The notes: generated by a model not told the origin, from the sequence alone. Counted from the stretch's first letter, positions 1 to 8,560 are shown. The stretch is DNA of 64,000 nucleotides from Heterotrichella gracilis (GCA_032358255.1 JAULBX010000002.1:496001-560000); one strand, 5' to 3'. Numbers and translations are program-made.

Positions 1-63
1 CTTGGGTTATTTTTTACCCAAAAATTGAATACATAGGAAATATCCAATATTGCGCAACAACAA

Positions 64-2424
64 ATGGCCAAAAAAAAATTAAAAAAAGTAATTCTATCAA
101 CCGTGGGCGTAATTGTTATTGCGGTAGTTCTCATAATTATATTTATCTCTCCGCTTACAAAGTACCTCATAGAAAAATACGATGAAAAATTCTTAGGACG
201 AAAGATAACTTTAGACTGGGCTTATGTGAACCCTTTTACGGGCTATGTTCATTTAAGTAATGCAAAAGTATATGAACCAAATGGTGACACGCTTTTCTTT
301 TCAGCTAAAGGCATAAGTGCAAATTTTTCTTTACACAAATTACTTTCAAAAAAATTAGAAATCAACAACCTTATACTAGAAAAGCCCTATGGTGTTATCG
401 CACAAGACACGGCAAAAAAATTAAATTTTACAGATATCATTAAACGCTTTTCACCAAAAGACGGCAGTAAACACAAAGAAGGAGGGCTGCGTTTTAGCTT
501 AACCAGCATAACCATTGTTAACGGTGAATTCATTTATCGCGACTTGTTAATACCCGTAAACTATCCCATTAAAAAAGTAAATATTGAAAGCACTGGTTTT
601 AGATGGGGCTCCGATAGCACCGCGGCGAAATTTTCATTTATTGCAGGTATTGGAAAAGGCGACGTAAAAGGCAACTTTAAGATCAACACAAAAAATCTTG
701 ATTATAAATTAGCCGCCGTCTTTATCAAATACGATCTAAAATTTATTGAGCAATATTTAAAAGATCTTATAAATTACGGAACCTTTTATGCAAACATGGA
801 CGCGGATATTGAAGCGAAAGGTAATTTCAAAAAGGCAGAAGACCTTTTTGCAAAAGGGTTTTTAGCTATTAATGATTTTCATTTTGGTAAAGACAAAAGC
901 GAAGACTATGCTTCGTTTAAAAAATTCGCTATTAAGATCTATGAACTAAGCCCAAAGAATAAAAAATATGTTATCGATTCCGTTTCTTTAGATCATCCTT
1001 TCGTTAAATACGAACTATATGATCATTTGGATAATGTTCAAACTATCTTTGGTAAAAAAGGCACTAAAGTTTCTTCAGCAAAAAATTCGAGAAAATTTAA
1101 CTTGATCTTTGAATTAGCCGATTACATTGTAAAGCTTTCGAAGAACTTTTTAAAAAGTGATTACAAAGTAAACAGGCTTGCCATTTACAAAGGCAATTTA
1201 CTTTTTAATGATTATAAATTAAGTGAAAAATTTTCTATCGGCCTAAGACCATTTGATATTTTAGCCGACTCAGTAAATAAAAATAATTCAAGAGTAAAGC
1301 TGGACTTTAGATCAGGAATGAATCCATATGGAGACCTTTCGATACATTTAAGCATAAATCCAAAAGACAGCTCGGATTTTGATATGGATTATCATTTTCA
1401 AAAAATTCCGGCAACACTTTTTAATCCATATCTTATCTCTTATACCTCATTTCCATTAAACAGGGGCACCATAGAAATAAAAGGGCGTTGGCGCGTTCGT
1501 AGTGGCGATATACAAAGTAGTAACCGCTTGTTAGTGATCGATCCGCGTGTTGCAAAACGAGTTCATAGAGAAGATATCAAATGGATCCCGTTACCAATTG
1601 TAATGGCAATTGTAAGAGAAAACGCCAATGTTATAGATTATAATATTCCCATAACCGGTAATTTAAAAAAACCAAAGATTCATTGGAAAGACATATTGTA
1701 CGACGCATTAAAAAATGTTTTTATAAAGCCGGTTACTGTACCGTATAGTGTTAAGGTAAAACAAAGCGAAAGAACTATAGAAAAAGTACTTTATGTTAAG
1801 TGGCAAATGCAGCAAACAGAAATATATCATTCGCAGGCAAAATTCTTAGATAAAGTTGCCAATTTTCTTGAAAAGAATCCCGGCGCTTCAATTTCAGTTT
1901 ATCCTGAAACTTTTGATGAAAAAGAGAAAGAACAGATATTATTTTACGAAGCGAAGAAAAAATTTTATTTACAAAACAATAAGAAAAAAGAAAAAGAATA
2001 TGATGAAAATGATTCTCTGTTTGTGGCTCATATGTTCATAAAAGATTCAGTTTTTTTTCATTACATAACCAAACATCTTAATGACCCAATGTTATTTACC
2101 ATACAGGATAAATGCATGGCTTATATTGGTAAATCCCTTGTTAATAAACGATTTAACCAATTATTAGCTAACCGAAAAAAAGCTTTTTTAGAACCCTTTA
2201 AAGAAAATGGTACCTTTAACCGCGTTAAAATGCATTCCAACGAAAACTCCATTCCCTATAATGGCTTTTCGTTTTTTAAAATAACGTATAATGGCGAAAT
2301 GCCCGAACCGTTGATCGAAGCATATGAGGATCTTGACGAGTTAAACGAAGAAAAACCAAGAAATAAATATTTGGATTTCCGTAAAAAGATCAAAAAAATG
2401 TTTGCGACACCCACTAAAAAATAA
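64..2424 (+). CDS. DUF748 / AsmA-like membrane-anchored envelope protein
   Basis: A 786-residue protein with a basic N-terminus and one membrane segment (about residues 9-30), followed by a long beta-rich region of the DUF748/AsmA-like kind: the opening after the anchor (LTKYLIEKYDEKFLGRKITL), repeated strand-turn units, and an IPLPIVMAIVRENANVIDYNIPITG motif region near residues 510-540 that is split here by description only. The C-terminal 200 residues are charged and rich in Lys and Glu. Family members sit in the inner membrane and project into the periplasm; a role in envelope lipid or assembly processes is plausible but not established. The ATG follows an A-rich stretch. The next gene starts 23 bases downstream and is likely co-transcribed. 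The family call is from overall pattern, not from a search. Confidence 0.75.
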   Translation: MAKKKLKKVILSTVGVIVIAVVLIIIFISPLTKYLIEKYDEKFLGRKITLDWAYVNPFTGYVHLSNAKVYEPNGDTLFFSAKGISANFSLHKLLSKKLEINNLILEKPYGVIAQDTAKKLNFTDIIKRFSPKDGSKHKEGGLRFSLTSITIVNGEFIYRDLLIPVNYPIKKVNIESTGFRWGSDSTAAKFSFIAGIGKGDVKGNFKINTKNLDYKLAAVFIKYDLKFIEQYLKDLINYGTFYANMDADIEAKGNFKKAEDLFAKGFLAINDFHFGKDKSEDYASFKKFAIKIYELSPKNKKYVIDSVSLDHPFVKYELYDHLDNVQTIFGKKGTKVSSAKNSRKFNLIFELADYIVKLSKNFLKSDYKVNRLAIYKGNLLFNDYKLSEKFSIGLRPFDILADSVNKNNSRVKLDFRSGMNPYGDLSIHLSINPKDSSDFDMDYHFQKIPATLFNPYLISYTSFPLNRGTIEIKGRWRVRSGDIQSSNRLLVIDPRVAKRVHREDIKWIPLPIVMAIVRENANVIDYNIPITGNLKKPKIHWKDILYDALKNVFIKPVTVPYSVKVKQSERTIEKVLYVKWQMQQTEIYHSQAKFLDKVANFLEKNPGASISVYPETFDEKEKEQILFYEAKKKFYLQNNKKKEKEYDENDSLFVAHMFIKDSVFFHYITKHLNDPMLFTIQDKCMAYIGKSLVNKRFNQLLANRKKAFLEPFKENGTFNRVKMHSNENSIPYNGFSFFKITYNGEMPEPLIEAYEDLDELNEEKPRNKYLDFRKKIKKMFATPTKK

Positions 2425-2447
2425 AATTATCCTAACTTTTTTATAAA

Positions 2448-3005
2448 ATGAAAAACTCAACCGTTGAAAGTATTGACGCACTTAATAAGGCACAAGATGA
2501 GCAAATAAAAAAACTGCATCAAATTGTTGAAGCTGCGATTAAAGAAGAAGAATTAATCATTGATAACCTACAACATCCTCCGGCTGAATTACTTTCATCG
2601 GGTCAAAAATTATCTGATAAAGTAGCGGTGTTTGGTGGCAGTTGGAAATTTATTATATTCTTTGGGGTTATTTTGACCCTTTGGATCATCTATAACAGCT
2701 GCGTTAAGAAAGATGCAGCCTTTGATCCATATCCGTTTATATTAATGAACCTGGTGCTATCATGTATTGCCGCCCTACAGGCGCCAATTATAATGATGAG
2801 TCAAAACAGGAAAGAAGAAAAAGACAGAAAAAGAGCTGAAAACGATTATCTCATTAATTTAAAAGCAGAGATTGAAATTCGCAACCTGCACCAAAAAATA
2901 AATTTATTAATGGAAGAGCAGATCAAAAAATTAATAGAGACACAAACCATAGAGATAAAGCTATTAAATGATCTTCACGCTAAAATGGATAAATTTAATA
3001 AATAA
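2448..3005 (+). CDS. DUF1003-family small membrane protein
   Basis: A 185-residue protein. A charged, helical N-terminal part (about residues 1-60) leads into two hydrophobic segments (about 68-86 and 96-120) joined by a short loop with FDPYPFILMN, the characteristic DUF1003 core, including the APIIMMSQNR stretch after the second segment. The last 60 residues are a Lys/Glu-rich coiled coil (residues 120-185). The biochemical function of DUF1003 is unknown. It lies just downstream of the DUF748 gene on the same strand. The N-terminal coiled region is longer than the minimal domain. Confidence 0.8.
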   Translation: MKNSTVESIDALNKAQDEQIKKLHQIVEAAIKEEELIIDNLQHPPAELLSSGQKLSDKVAVFGGSWKFIIFFGVILTLWIIYNSCVKKDAAFDPYPFILMNLVLSCIAALQAPIIMMSQNRKEEKDRKRAENDYLINLKAEIEIRNLHQKINLLMEEQIKKLIETQTIEIKLLNDLHAKMDKFNK

Positions 3006-3110
3006 CTCCCTCAGCTTTTTTAAAAGTATAACAGTAAAATCTATTCCCACTAAGTTTATTTCTATTGGCATTGAGTTTGCATATAAATAGTAAATAAAAA
3101 AACAGAAAAC

Positions 3111-3266
3111 ATGGGAAACATACTTTACACAGTAGCAGTAATTTTAGTGATAGTTTGGGCAATTGGCTTTTTAGGCTTCCACGCAACAGGCATTATACAC
3201 ATACTCTTAATTATTGCAGTTATAGCAGTTTTATTAAGACTTATTCAAGGAAAAAAACCGATATAA
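3111..3266 (+). CDS. Lmo0937-family small membrane protein
   Basis: A 51-residue ORF encoding MGNILYTVAVILVIVWAIGF, then a second hydrophobic stretch ending LLRLIQGKKPI. Two short transmembrane helices with a GFLGFH turn are typical of the small lmo0937/DUF5670 proteins common in Bacteroidota and Bacillota, often found near stress or envelope genes. No function is established. The ATG follows an A-rich leader; no longer reading is possible in this frame. Confidence 0.8.
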   Translation: MGNILYTVAVILVIVWAIGFLGFHATGIIHILLIIAVIAVLLRLIQGKKPI

Positions 3267-3349
3267 AACAAAACACGATCATTCGTTTCTAAAGTTTAAA
3301 TTAGCAATTGTTGAACTTATTCAAATGAAACTGATCATTTTCAAATTAC

Positions 3350-3381
3350 ATGCAAAAAAATTTACTTTTTTTAGTTTGCAT
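3350..3381 (-). terminator. Possible terminator between convergent genes
   Basis: ATGCAAA (3350-3356) is complementary to TTTGCAT (3375-3381), with A- and T-runs in between that can extend the stem. It lies 10 bases beyond the stop codon of the minus-strand hydrolase. The stem is AT-rich, so this is a weak call. The rest of 3267-3391 shows nothing else. Confidence 0.35.
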
Positions 3382-3391
3382 TAAAGAAAGA

Positions 3392-4222
3392 TTAAAATAA
3401 AGAGGTTTGAATAATTTGGTTTTGTTGGGGTTTTACTTTTTCTAAAGAACTGTGAGCACCCGTAATTTCATAGACATCTGTTTCATTATCACGTGAGGCT
3501 ATAATAACATTGGTTTTTCCTGCATGTTTTAAAAACAGATCTTTTACCAACCTAGGATCATTGTTATCTCTCGACAGATGAGATAGAAAAATATGAGTCA
3601 AAGATTCTGATCTGTATTTCACGAAAATTTCAAGAGACTGTGTGTTGGATAAATGTCCTTTATCGCTACTAACGCGTTGTTTCAAGTGATAAGGATAATG
3701 TCCGTTTTGCAACATTTGCTCATCATAATTCGCTTCCAAAAAAGCGGCATGACATAGTTTAAAGTTTTGCATAACGTGTTCGCATGCGGTTCCAATGTCG
3801 GTTAGTACGCCTATATTAATTCCTTTTCCTGAAACAATAAAACTGTAAGGGTCTGAAGCGTCGTGAAATTTTGGGAACGATTTGATCGTAAGTCCACCAA
3901 TAATTATTTCTTCGTAAGCCTTAAACGTTCTATTAAGCTCAGGTAAAAGAAACATACCACTATGTTTTAAAGTTAAGGGTGTGATGTAAACTGGCAGCTT
4001 AAATTTCCTTGAAATAACTTCTACTCCACGGATATGATCTGAATGTTCGTGCGAAATAAAAACAGCCTTTACTTTATCCATTGTAAGCCCTAAACGCTTC
4101 ATGCGTTTTTCTGTTTCACGGCAGGAGATACCAGCATCTATTAACACTGCTTCATCCTCATTACCCACGTAATAGCAGTTGCCATTACTACCGGAATTCA
4201 AAGATGTGATAAAAAGTGACAT
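3392..4222 (-). CDS. WalJ/YycJ-like MBL-fold metallo-hydrolase
   Basis: A 276-residue metallo-beta-lactamase fold protein. The metal-binding motif HEHSDH is at residues 58-63 (H58, H60, D62, H63), preceded by the conserved opening SLNSGSNGNCYYV and the LIDAGIS strand. Later motifs include a DIGTA segment, EANYD and FLSHLSRDNN, as expected for the YycJ/WalJ branch, which are probable 5' exonucleases or phosphodiesterases linked to DNA or cell-wall stress responses in Firmicutes. It is monocistronic here and transcribed toward the DUF1003 cluster. The exact substrate is unknown. Confidence 0.8.
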   Translation of the reverse strand: MSLFITSLNSGSNGNCYYVGNEDEAVLIDAGISCRETEKRMKRLGLTMDKVKAVFISHEHSDHIRGVEVISRKFKLPVYITPLTLKHSGMFLLPELNRTFKAYEEIIIGGLTIKSFPKFHDASDPYSFIVSGKGINIGVLTDIGTACEHVMQNFKLCHAAFLEANYDEQMLQNGHYPYHLKQRVSSDKGHLSNTQSLEIFVKYRSESLTHIFLSHLSRDNNDPRLVKDLFLKHAGKTNVIIASRDNETDVYEITGAHSSLEKVKPQQNQIIQTSLF

Positions 4223-4431
4223 GGATAATACAAAGAAAATGAAATTAAAATAAATAAAACGGCTATGGGTTTAAACTTATAAGAAACATATGAAAATCAC
4301 GATCTAAGAAATTGAAGGTCATAATACTTTAAATTGTTAATTACCTGTTTAAATTAATTTTGACAAAAGTCGTTTGGCAACATTGGGTTTACACAAAAAA
4401 CAGGTTAGGGTAACAAAGTAGTTTTACTTTT

Positions 4432-4458
4432 ATGATGGTTATGGTTGTTCTAATATAA
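4432..4458 (+). other. Eight-codon leader-like ORF rich in Val/Leu/Ile
   Basis: ATG ATG GTT ATG GTT GTT CTA ATA TAA encodes MMVMVVLI. Its makeup resembles a branched-chain amino acid leader peptide, and it precedes an intrinsic terminator by 72 bases. However, no ilv or leu gene follows; the next ORF encodes 30 residues. No clear antiterminator pairing was found. The rest of 4223-4797 holds nothing beyond this ORF, the terminator and the 30-residue ORF. Confidence 0.3.
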
Positions 4459-4526
4459 TTCCAAGAAACCGACACCAAAACTCTAGTAATGGTGGGATAC
4501 GGTTCAAAAAATTTGTAATGATTATT

Positions 4527-4557
4527 AAAAGCCGGGTTAAAAGATCCGGCTTTTTTT
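4527..4557 (+). terminator. Intrinsic terminator
   Basis: AAAAGCCGG (4527-4535) pairs with CCGGCTTTT (4546-4554) around a 10-base loop, and seven T residues follow the GC core (4551-4557). A clear rho-independent terminator with no recognised gene ending just upstream, so it may be an attenuator or a remnant of one. Confidence 0.75.
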
Positions 4558-4590
4558 GTAACCATTTTTCATTTTTAAATTATATTAATC

Positions 4591-4683
4591 ATGAAACAGA
4601 TATTAATAGATGCAGGTACCTACCTTAGCGTGGCGCTTCTAATCTCAGTAGCTTATGGTTATGTGTTGCTAATAATCGATTAG
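4591..4683 (+). CDS. Possible 30-residue membrane peptide
   Basis: An ORF encoding MKQILIDAGTYLSVALLISV plus a ten-residue tail YGYVLLIID-like end: one hydrophobic helix covering about residues 12-29. It lies 34 bases after a strong terminator, with an A/T-rich upstream region. It could be a real small membrane protein or chance; no homologue is recognised. Confidence 0.35.
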   Translation: MKQILIDAGTYLSVALLISVAYGYVLLIID

Positions 4684-4797
4684 GGATTTTTTAGATAACT
4701 TATTTATTGTTCTTGCAAATAATAACACTAATCCTCTCAAAGGGTAAACAGGTTTTTTCAATTGAAAGATTATCAATAAACCACTGCCAATTAATTT

Positions 4798-5334
4798 TTA
4801 ATAGGTATAATCAATCACACCATTGGTAACATTATGAGAAATTCCTTTGCTAATAGCGGTAGAAAAACTAAACGTTCCTTTTAATGTTTTTATATAATTA
4901 CTTCCAGCTCCGTTAGTATCAAATGAAGCAATGTTAAGTGTTCCGTTAATAGCGTTAAATGTGGTAATAGTATCGTGAGCGCTACTATAAAAACCACTAT
5001 AATTAGCAGTAGTAGTAGAATTTGAAGTCGATAAAGTATATGTTCCAGTACCGTAAGGTATTTTTAAATTTATACCATTACCTTTTACGCTAAACAATCC
5101 CGAAAAATAATAATTACCGCCAATTTTATTTGTTAAAACACGGTATGTACTGCCATACCATATATCGGTAGCGAAATTTGTGCCGCTAATTGTAGCTGTA
5201 AGAGGCACAACCGCGGGGGCTGAAGGTGTAGCGGGAGTTGGTTCAGTTGCTTTAGTTTCCTCCTTTTTACAAGCAGCAAAAATTAATGTAGCTATTACAA
5301 TAAATTGAGCCAAGGTTTTAAATGTGTTTTTCAT
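4798..5334 (-). CDS. Hypothetical lipoprotein
   Basis: A 178-residue protein with a type II signal peptide: a basic start MKNTFK, a hydrophobic core and the lipobox FAAC with the Cys at residue 21, followed by Lys/Glu and then a Pro/Ala/Thr linker. The mature part is about 140 residues of beta-strand-like sequence with a GTGTYTLS element and a final GVIDYTY, resembling the small beta-sandwich lipoproteins (DUF6252-like) common in Bacteroidota. It is probably exported to the outer membrane. No function is known. Confidence 0.7.
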   Translation of the reverse strand: MKNTFKTLAQFIVIATLIFAACKKEETKATEPTPATPSAPAVVPLTATISGTNFATDIWYGSTYRVLTNKIGGNYYFSGLFSVKGNGINLKIPYGTGTYTLSTSNSTTTANYSGFYSSAHDTITTFNAINGTLNIASFDTNGAGSNYIKTLKGTFSFSTAISKGISHNVTNGVIDYTY

Positions 5335-5412
5335 ATTTCTTAATTATTTATTTTCTTAATCGAAATTATAAATTAATTTATTCATATTATAAACTATTTC
5401 CTCTCGTTTTTA

Positions 5413-5650
5413 TTAAGTTATGTACTTTTTTAAATCCGCTTTGGGATCAAAAAGTAACTGAAAAATTTTGTTGGCGTTTTTAATTTCACTCATATTTTTC
5501 ATTGAATAATAGTTGTCTCAAAATGCTTTATATTTTTCTGCGTTAGTTTTATCATTTTGAACGGCGTGTTTAGTATTTTGTTTTATAAGTTAATTTGAAT
5601 AAAAAAACTCACTCGCAATAAGCTTACTTTCAATAGATTGCTGCTTTTTG
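5413..5650 (-). pseudogene. Degraded reading frame beside tRNA-Lys
   Basis: On the minus strand the region reads as protein-like segments broken by one frameshift and one in-frame TGA. A first segment contains KKQQSIESKLIASEFFYSN; after a shift comes LIKQNTKHAVQNDKTNAEKY, then after the TGA comes NYYSMKNMSEIKNANKIFQL, ending DLKKYIT and TAA at 5413-5415. The composition (Lys, Asn, Glu, Ile) is like the neighbouring genes. No family is recognised. It abuts the tRNA terminator, and its 5' end is missing. Nothing else was seen in 5335-5653. Confidence 0.45.
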
Positions 5651-5653
5651 ATA

Positions 5654-5684
5654 ATAAAAAAAGGGAGGCTAAAAAGCCTCCCTT
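5654..5684 (-). terminator. Terminator of tRNA-Lys
   Basis: AAGGGAGGCT (5661-5670) pairs perfectly with AGCCTCCCTT (5675-5684) around a four-base loop. Read on the minus strand, the stem is followed by a T-run. It begins one base after the tRNA 3' end. Confidence 0.9.
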
Positions 5685-5685
5685 G

Positions 5686-5759
5686 TGATCCCGCTGGGAT
5701 TCGAACCCAGGACCCCTACATTAAAAGTGTAATGCTCTACCAGCTGAGCTACGGAATCA
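5686..5759 (-). tRNA. tRNA-Lys(UUU)
   Basis: The minus strand folds into a 74-nt tRNA. The acceptor arms TGATTCC and GGGATCA pair, the D-arm has AGCTCAGCTGGTAGAGC, and the anticodon stem TTACA/TGTAG encloses loop CTTTTAA with anticodon TTT. The T-arm is CTGGGTTCGAATCCCAG. The 3' CCA is not encoded. It has its own promoter 88 bases upstream and its own terminator. Confidence 0.97.
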
Positions 5760-5846
5760 TTACAACCTTTTCGCAGGAACCGCTTCTGTAAAAGAAGCAT
5801 TTCGTGTGCGGGCCCGATTCTTACTTAAATTTTCAAAATCGGAGTG

Positions 5847-5876
5847 CAAATATACTTTCATTTTAGTCATTTCCAA
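5847..5876 (-). promoter_or_regulatory. Bacteroidota-type promoter of tRNA-Lys
   Basis: On the minus strand, TTG (5876-5874) is followed by 19 bases and then TATATTTG (5854-5847), a full match to the TAnnTTTG -7 element. Between the promoter and the tRNA are about 87 bases with a hairpin GCTTCT/AGAAGC (5782-5787 with 5793-5798), which would be a processed leader. Confidence 0.75.
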
Positions 5877-5946
5877 AATAATTTTTGTAAATATTTAATA
5901 TTTCTTTTTTCATTGTTTTCAACAGTTTTTATACATTAGCCTTGTT

Positions 5947-6408
5947 ATGCCAGAACCCCCTATAATTAAACTTCTCAAAGGTTTTTGCTCAATATCTTTT
6001 GGCGAAACACGAGAGAATATTAAAGCTATTTTTGGCGAACCGGAAGAGATGCAAACATTGACCGACGATATTCTAAATACATCGTCATTGGTCTATCATT
6101 ACTGGGATCTGGGCTTTTCATTATTTTTTGATAATAACAAGAACCAAACATTTTCGAGTGTAGAAATTGACAATAAAGACACATTGCTCTTTGATGTAAA
6201 ATTATTTTCATTGAAAGAAAAAGAACTTATTGAGTTGATGAAAGCCAATGGTTTTGCTTTAACAGATACCGAGACCCACGAATGGGGAGAAAAGCGAATA
6301 AGCTTTGATAGCGCGGGTTTAGACTGTTATTACGAAAATCATAAATTGGTTTCGGCCAACTTTGGCGTGGTAGATGCCGAAAATAATTTTTATTATTTCC
6401 CTAATTAA
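5947..6408 (+). CDS. Hypothetical 153-residue cytoplasmic protein
   Basis: No signal peptide or membrane segment. An N-terminal SISFGETRENIKAIFGEPEE motif, resembling the start of small allosteric or SMI1-like folds, is followed by strands such as VYHYWDLGFSLFFD and YYENHKLVSANFGVV. I do not recognise the family. It is divergent from tRNA-Lys and 119 bases upstream of the DegT gene. Confidence 0.6.
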   Translation: MPEPPIIKLLKGFCSISFGETRENIKAIFGEPEEMQTLTDDILNTSSLVYHYWDLGFSLFFDNNKNQTFSSVEIDNKDTLLFDVKLFSLKEKELIELMKANGFALTDTETHEWGEKRISFDSAGLDCYYENHKLVSANFGVVDAENNFYYFPN

Positions 6409-6527
6409 GGTTCATAAACCAGACCTTTAACACATTATGTCTCACAAAGAGCAATAAAGGCCTTAAATATCCGTTTTTGAGAAAACATCAATAAATCGTA
6501 ACTTTAACCCTATAAAAACTTAATCGA

Positions 6528-7736
6528 ATGCCTGGAACAGAATTATTTGGCGCCGAAGAGCGTAAAGAAATTGAAGATGTTTTATCTACCGGAATCATGT
6601 TCCGTTTTAACCATGACGCGCAACGTAATAACATCTGGAAAGCTAAAGATTTTGAAGAAGAAGCTAAAAAAATAACCAAAGCAAAATATGCACTCGCGGT
6701 TTCAAACGGTTCAGCAGCTATAATGGCCGCCCTTGCTGCTTCAGGCATAGGCACAGGTGACGAAGTTATTTGCCCACCATTTACTTACATTGCAACCATT
6801 GAGGCCGTTTTATTACTAGGCGCCCTACCCGTTTTCGCAGAAATCGATGAAACGCTTTGTTTAAGTGCCTCTGGCATCAAAGCGGCCATAACGCCAAAAA
6901 CGAAAGCCGTTTGTTTAGTACACATGTGTGGTGGCAATGCTAATATGGATGAGATAATGGCAGTTATTAAAGAACATAAACTTATTTTGGTTGAAGATGC
7001 CGGACAGGCATTTGCTGCTTCATATAAAGGCATCGCCACAGGTTGTTTTGGAAAAGCCGGGGCCTACTCATTCGACTTTTTTAAGATCGCAACTGCTGGC
7101 GAGGGTGGTATTTTGGTGACCAATGACGAAACCACCTTTAAGTTAGCCGATAATTACTGCGACCACGGTCATGACCATGTTGGCAGTAACCGAGGAATGG
7201 AAAATCATCCGGTAATTGGCTTTAATTTTAGAATTAGTGAGTTACACGCCGCCGTTGGAGCAGCTCAAACGCGTAAAGTGCCTTTTATTCGCGAATCAAA
7301 TTTAAAGATCAAAAAAGCACTGCAAACCCAGTTATCTAAAACAGAAGGTATTGGTTTTTCTAAACTGGGCGATGATAATGGCGATTCCGGTACCTTTTTA
7401 AATATTTTAATGCCAAGCACAGAGATTGCAAAACGCACCGTAGATGAAATGAATAAGGCCGGCGTTGGCGGTTTTAACTACTGGTTTACAAATATGTATC
7501 ACTTTATCAATCAATGGGATCATATTAAGCAATTAAAAACTGCTTCTAAATTGGCCATTCAGGTTTTAGGTGCACCACAAGACTACAACAATTTAAATAT
7601 TCCTAAAACGCAGGATGTTGTGGGTAGATTAATTTCTTTTGGTATTCGTTGCACATGGTCAGAAGAAGAAGTTAAAGCATTAGCGACTAAAATTTCAGAA
7701 TGTGTTGTTAAAGCAATGCAAACCGAAAAAGTTTAA
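6528..7736 (+). CDS. DegT/DnrJ/EryC1-family PLP aminotransferase
   Basis: A 402-residue fold-type I PLP enzyme of the sugar aminotransferase family. It shows the substrate-side opening GTELFGAEE, the cofactor-binding SNGSAAIMAAL and CPPFTYIATIEAV segments, EDAGQAF and the lysine segment SFDFFKIATAGEGG with the Schiff-base Lys at residue 186. Such enzymes transaminate nucleotide-linked keto-sugars, but no sugar or polysaccharide gene is nearby, so the substrate is open. It is followed by its own terminator, so it is probably a single-gene unit. Confidence 0.85.
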   Translation: MPGTELFGAEERKEIEDVLSTGIMFRFNHDAQRNNIWKAKDFEEEAKKITKAKYALAVSNGSAAIMAALAASGIGTGDEVICPPFTYIATIEAVLLLGALPVFAEIDETLCLSASGIKAAITPKTKAVCLVHMCGGNANMDEIMAVIKEHKLILVEDAGQAFAASYKGIATGCFGKAGAYSFDFFKIATAGEGGILVTNDETTFKLADNYCDHGHDHVGSNRGMENHPVIGFNFRISELHAAVGAAQTRKVPFIRESNLKIKKALQTQLSKTEGIGFSKLGDDNGDSGTFLNILMPSTEIAKRTVDEMNKAGVGGFNYWFTNMYHFINQWDHIKQLKTASKLAIQVLGAPQDYNNLNIPKTQDVVGRLISFGIRCTWSEEEVKALATKISECVVKAMQTEKV

Positions 7737-7755
7737 TCACAATTAATACTTCAAG

Positions 7756-7788
7756 ATCCATCTGTTTCAACTAACAGATGGATTTTTT
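7756..7788 (+). terminator. Terminator after the DegT-like gene
   Basis: ATCCATCTGTT (7756-7766) is perfectly complementary to AACAGATGGAT (7773-7783), with a six-base loop and a T-run to 7788. Confidence 0.9.
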
Positions 7789-7837
7789 ATTTGCTTAAAT
7801 TTACACTCTGCCAAATAATAAAAAATATTTAGCTCCT

Positions 7838-8560
7838 TTGATCGAAGACCTGAAAGAACTTTCCGTAGGATGTGTCTATGAAAATGAAAGCCTTATCGTT
7901 TCATCAAAAGAAAATACCATTACCATTTATTTTGACAGTCCTATTGCTGACGAAAACAAAAACAGCGTCACTATTCCGGTCGATTTTGTGATCTCTCAAC
8001 ATGAAAAGATAATTTCAATTATCTTATCTAAATTAAATTTAAACAAAACCATTTTTGCAAGAAATTGCAAAGTAGAAAAAATTGAAAAGAATACAGCCAC
8101 AGATTTTTTTAATGAATATCACTTTCATGGTTCAACTACGAGCGCCTACAATTACGGCTTATTTTATAGAGACGAGTTAATTGGCGCCGCTTCTTTTTCC
8201 AAGGGAAGAAACATGAACCGTTTACCAAAAGGCAAACAATCATTCGAGTTAATTCGTTTTTGCTGTAAAAGTGGTATCACAGTCACCGGTGGATTATCAA
8301 AATTAATGAAACATTTTTATCTTGAAAAAGAAGCGGGTGATATTATGACCTATGTTGATAAGCAGTTCTCTAACGGTGATTCATTCATAAAAGCAGGATT
8401 TAAAATACACAGCGAGACGCCTCCACTCGATTTTATTGTAAATAAAAAAACGTTTGAACGCTTTCTCTTAAAAACAGAAGAAAAGTTTGATGAGAATTTG
8501 TTTTATAAGGTTCAGAATTCAGGTAACATTAAAATGATCTACCATCCCAATGAAAAATAA
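7838..8560 (+). CDS. GNAT-like protein resembling phage endonuclease-associated domains
   Basis: A frame of 240 residues if the TTG at 7838 is used; no in-frame ATG exists near the start, and the frame stays open upstream to about 7805 (a CTG at 7808), so the start is uncertain. The core (residues 95-215) reads HFHGSTTSAYNYGLFYRDEL, ELIRFCCKSGITVTGGLSKL, then MTYVDKQFSNGDSFIKAGFK. That pattern resembles the C-terminal GNAT-like domain found with phage homing-type endonucleases and Mom-like proteins. No nuclease motif is visible. Its stop overlaps the miaA start by 11 bases, so it is translationally coupled to miaA. Function unknown. Confidence 0.6.
   Translation: MIEDLKELSVGCVYENESLIVSSKENTITIYFDSPIADENKNSVTIPVDFVISQHEKIISIILSKLNLNKTIFARNCKVEKIEKNTATDFFNEYHFHGSTTSAYNYGLFYRDELIGAASFSKGRNMNRLPKGKQSFELIRFCCKSGITVTGGLSKLMKHFYLEKEAGDIMTYVDKQFSNGDSFIKAGFKIHSETPPLDFIVNKKTFERFLLKTEEKFDENLFYKVQNSGNIKMIYHPNEK

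Noticed and set aside
2-21. TTGGGT/ACCCAA hairpin at the window start
   Set aside because: Short stem at the window edge with no visible upstream gene; cannot be assigned.
5686-5759. tRNA-Lys as an integration site of a mobile element
   Set aside because: No integrase, no direct repeat of the tRNA 3' end in the flanks, and an intact promoter and terminator.
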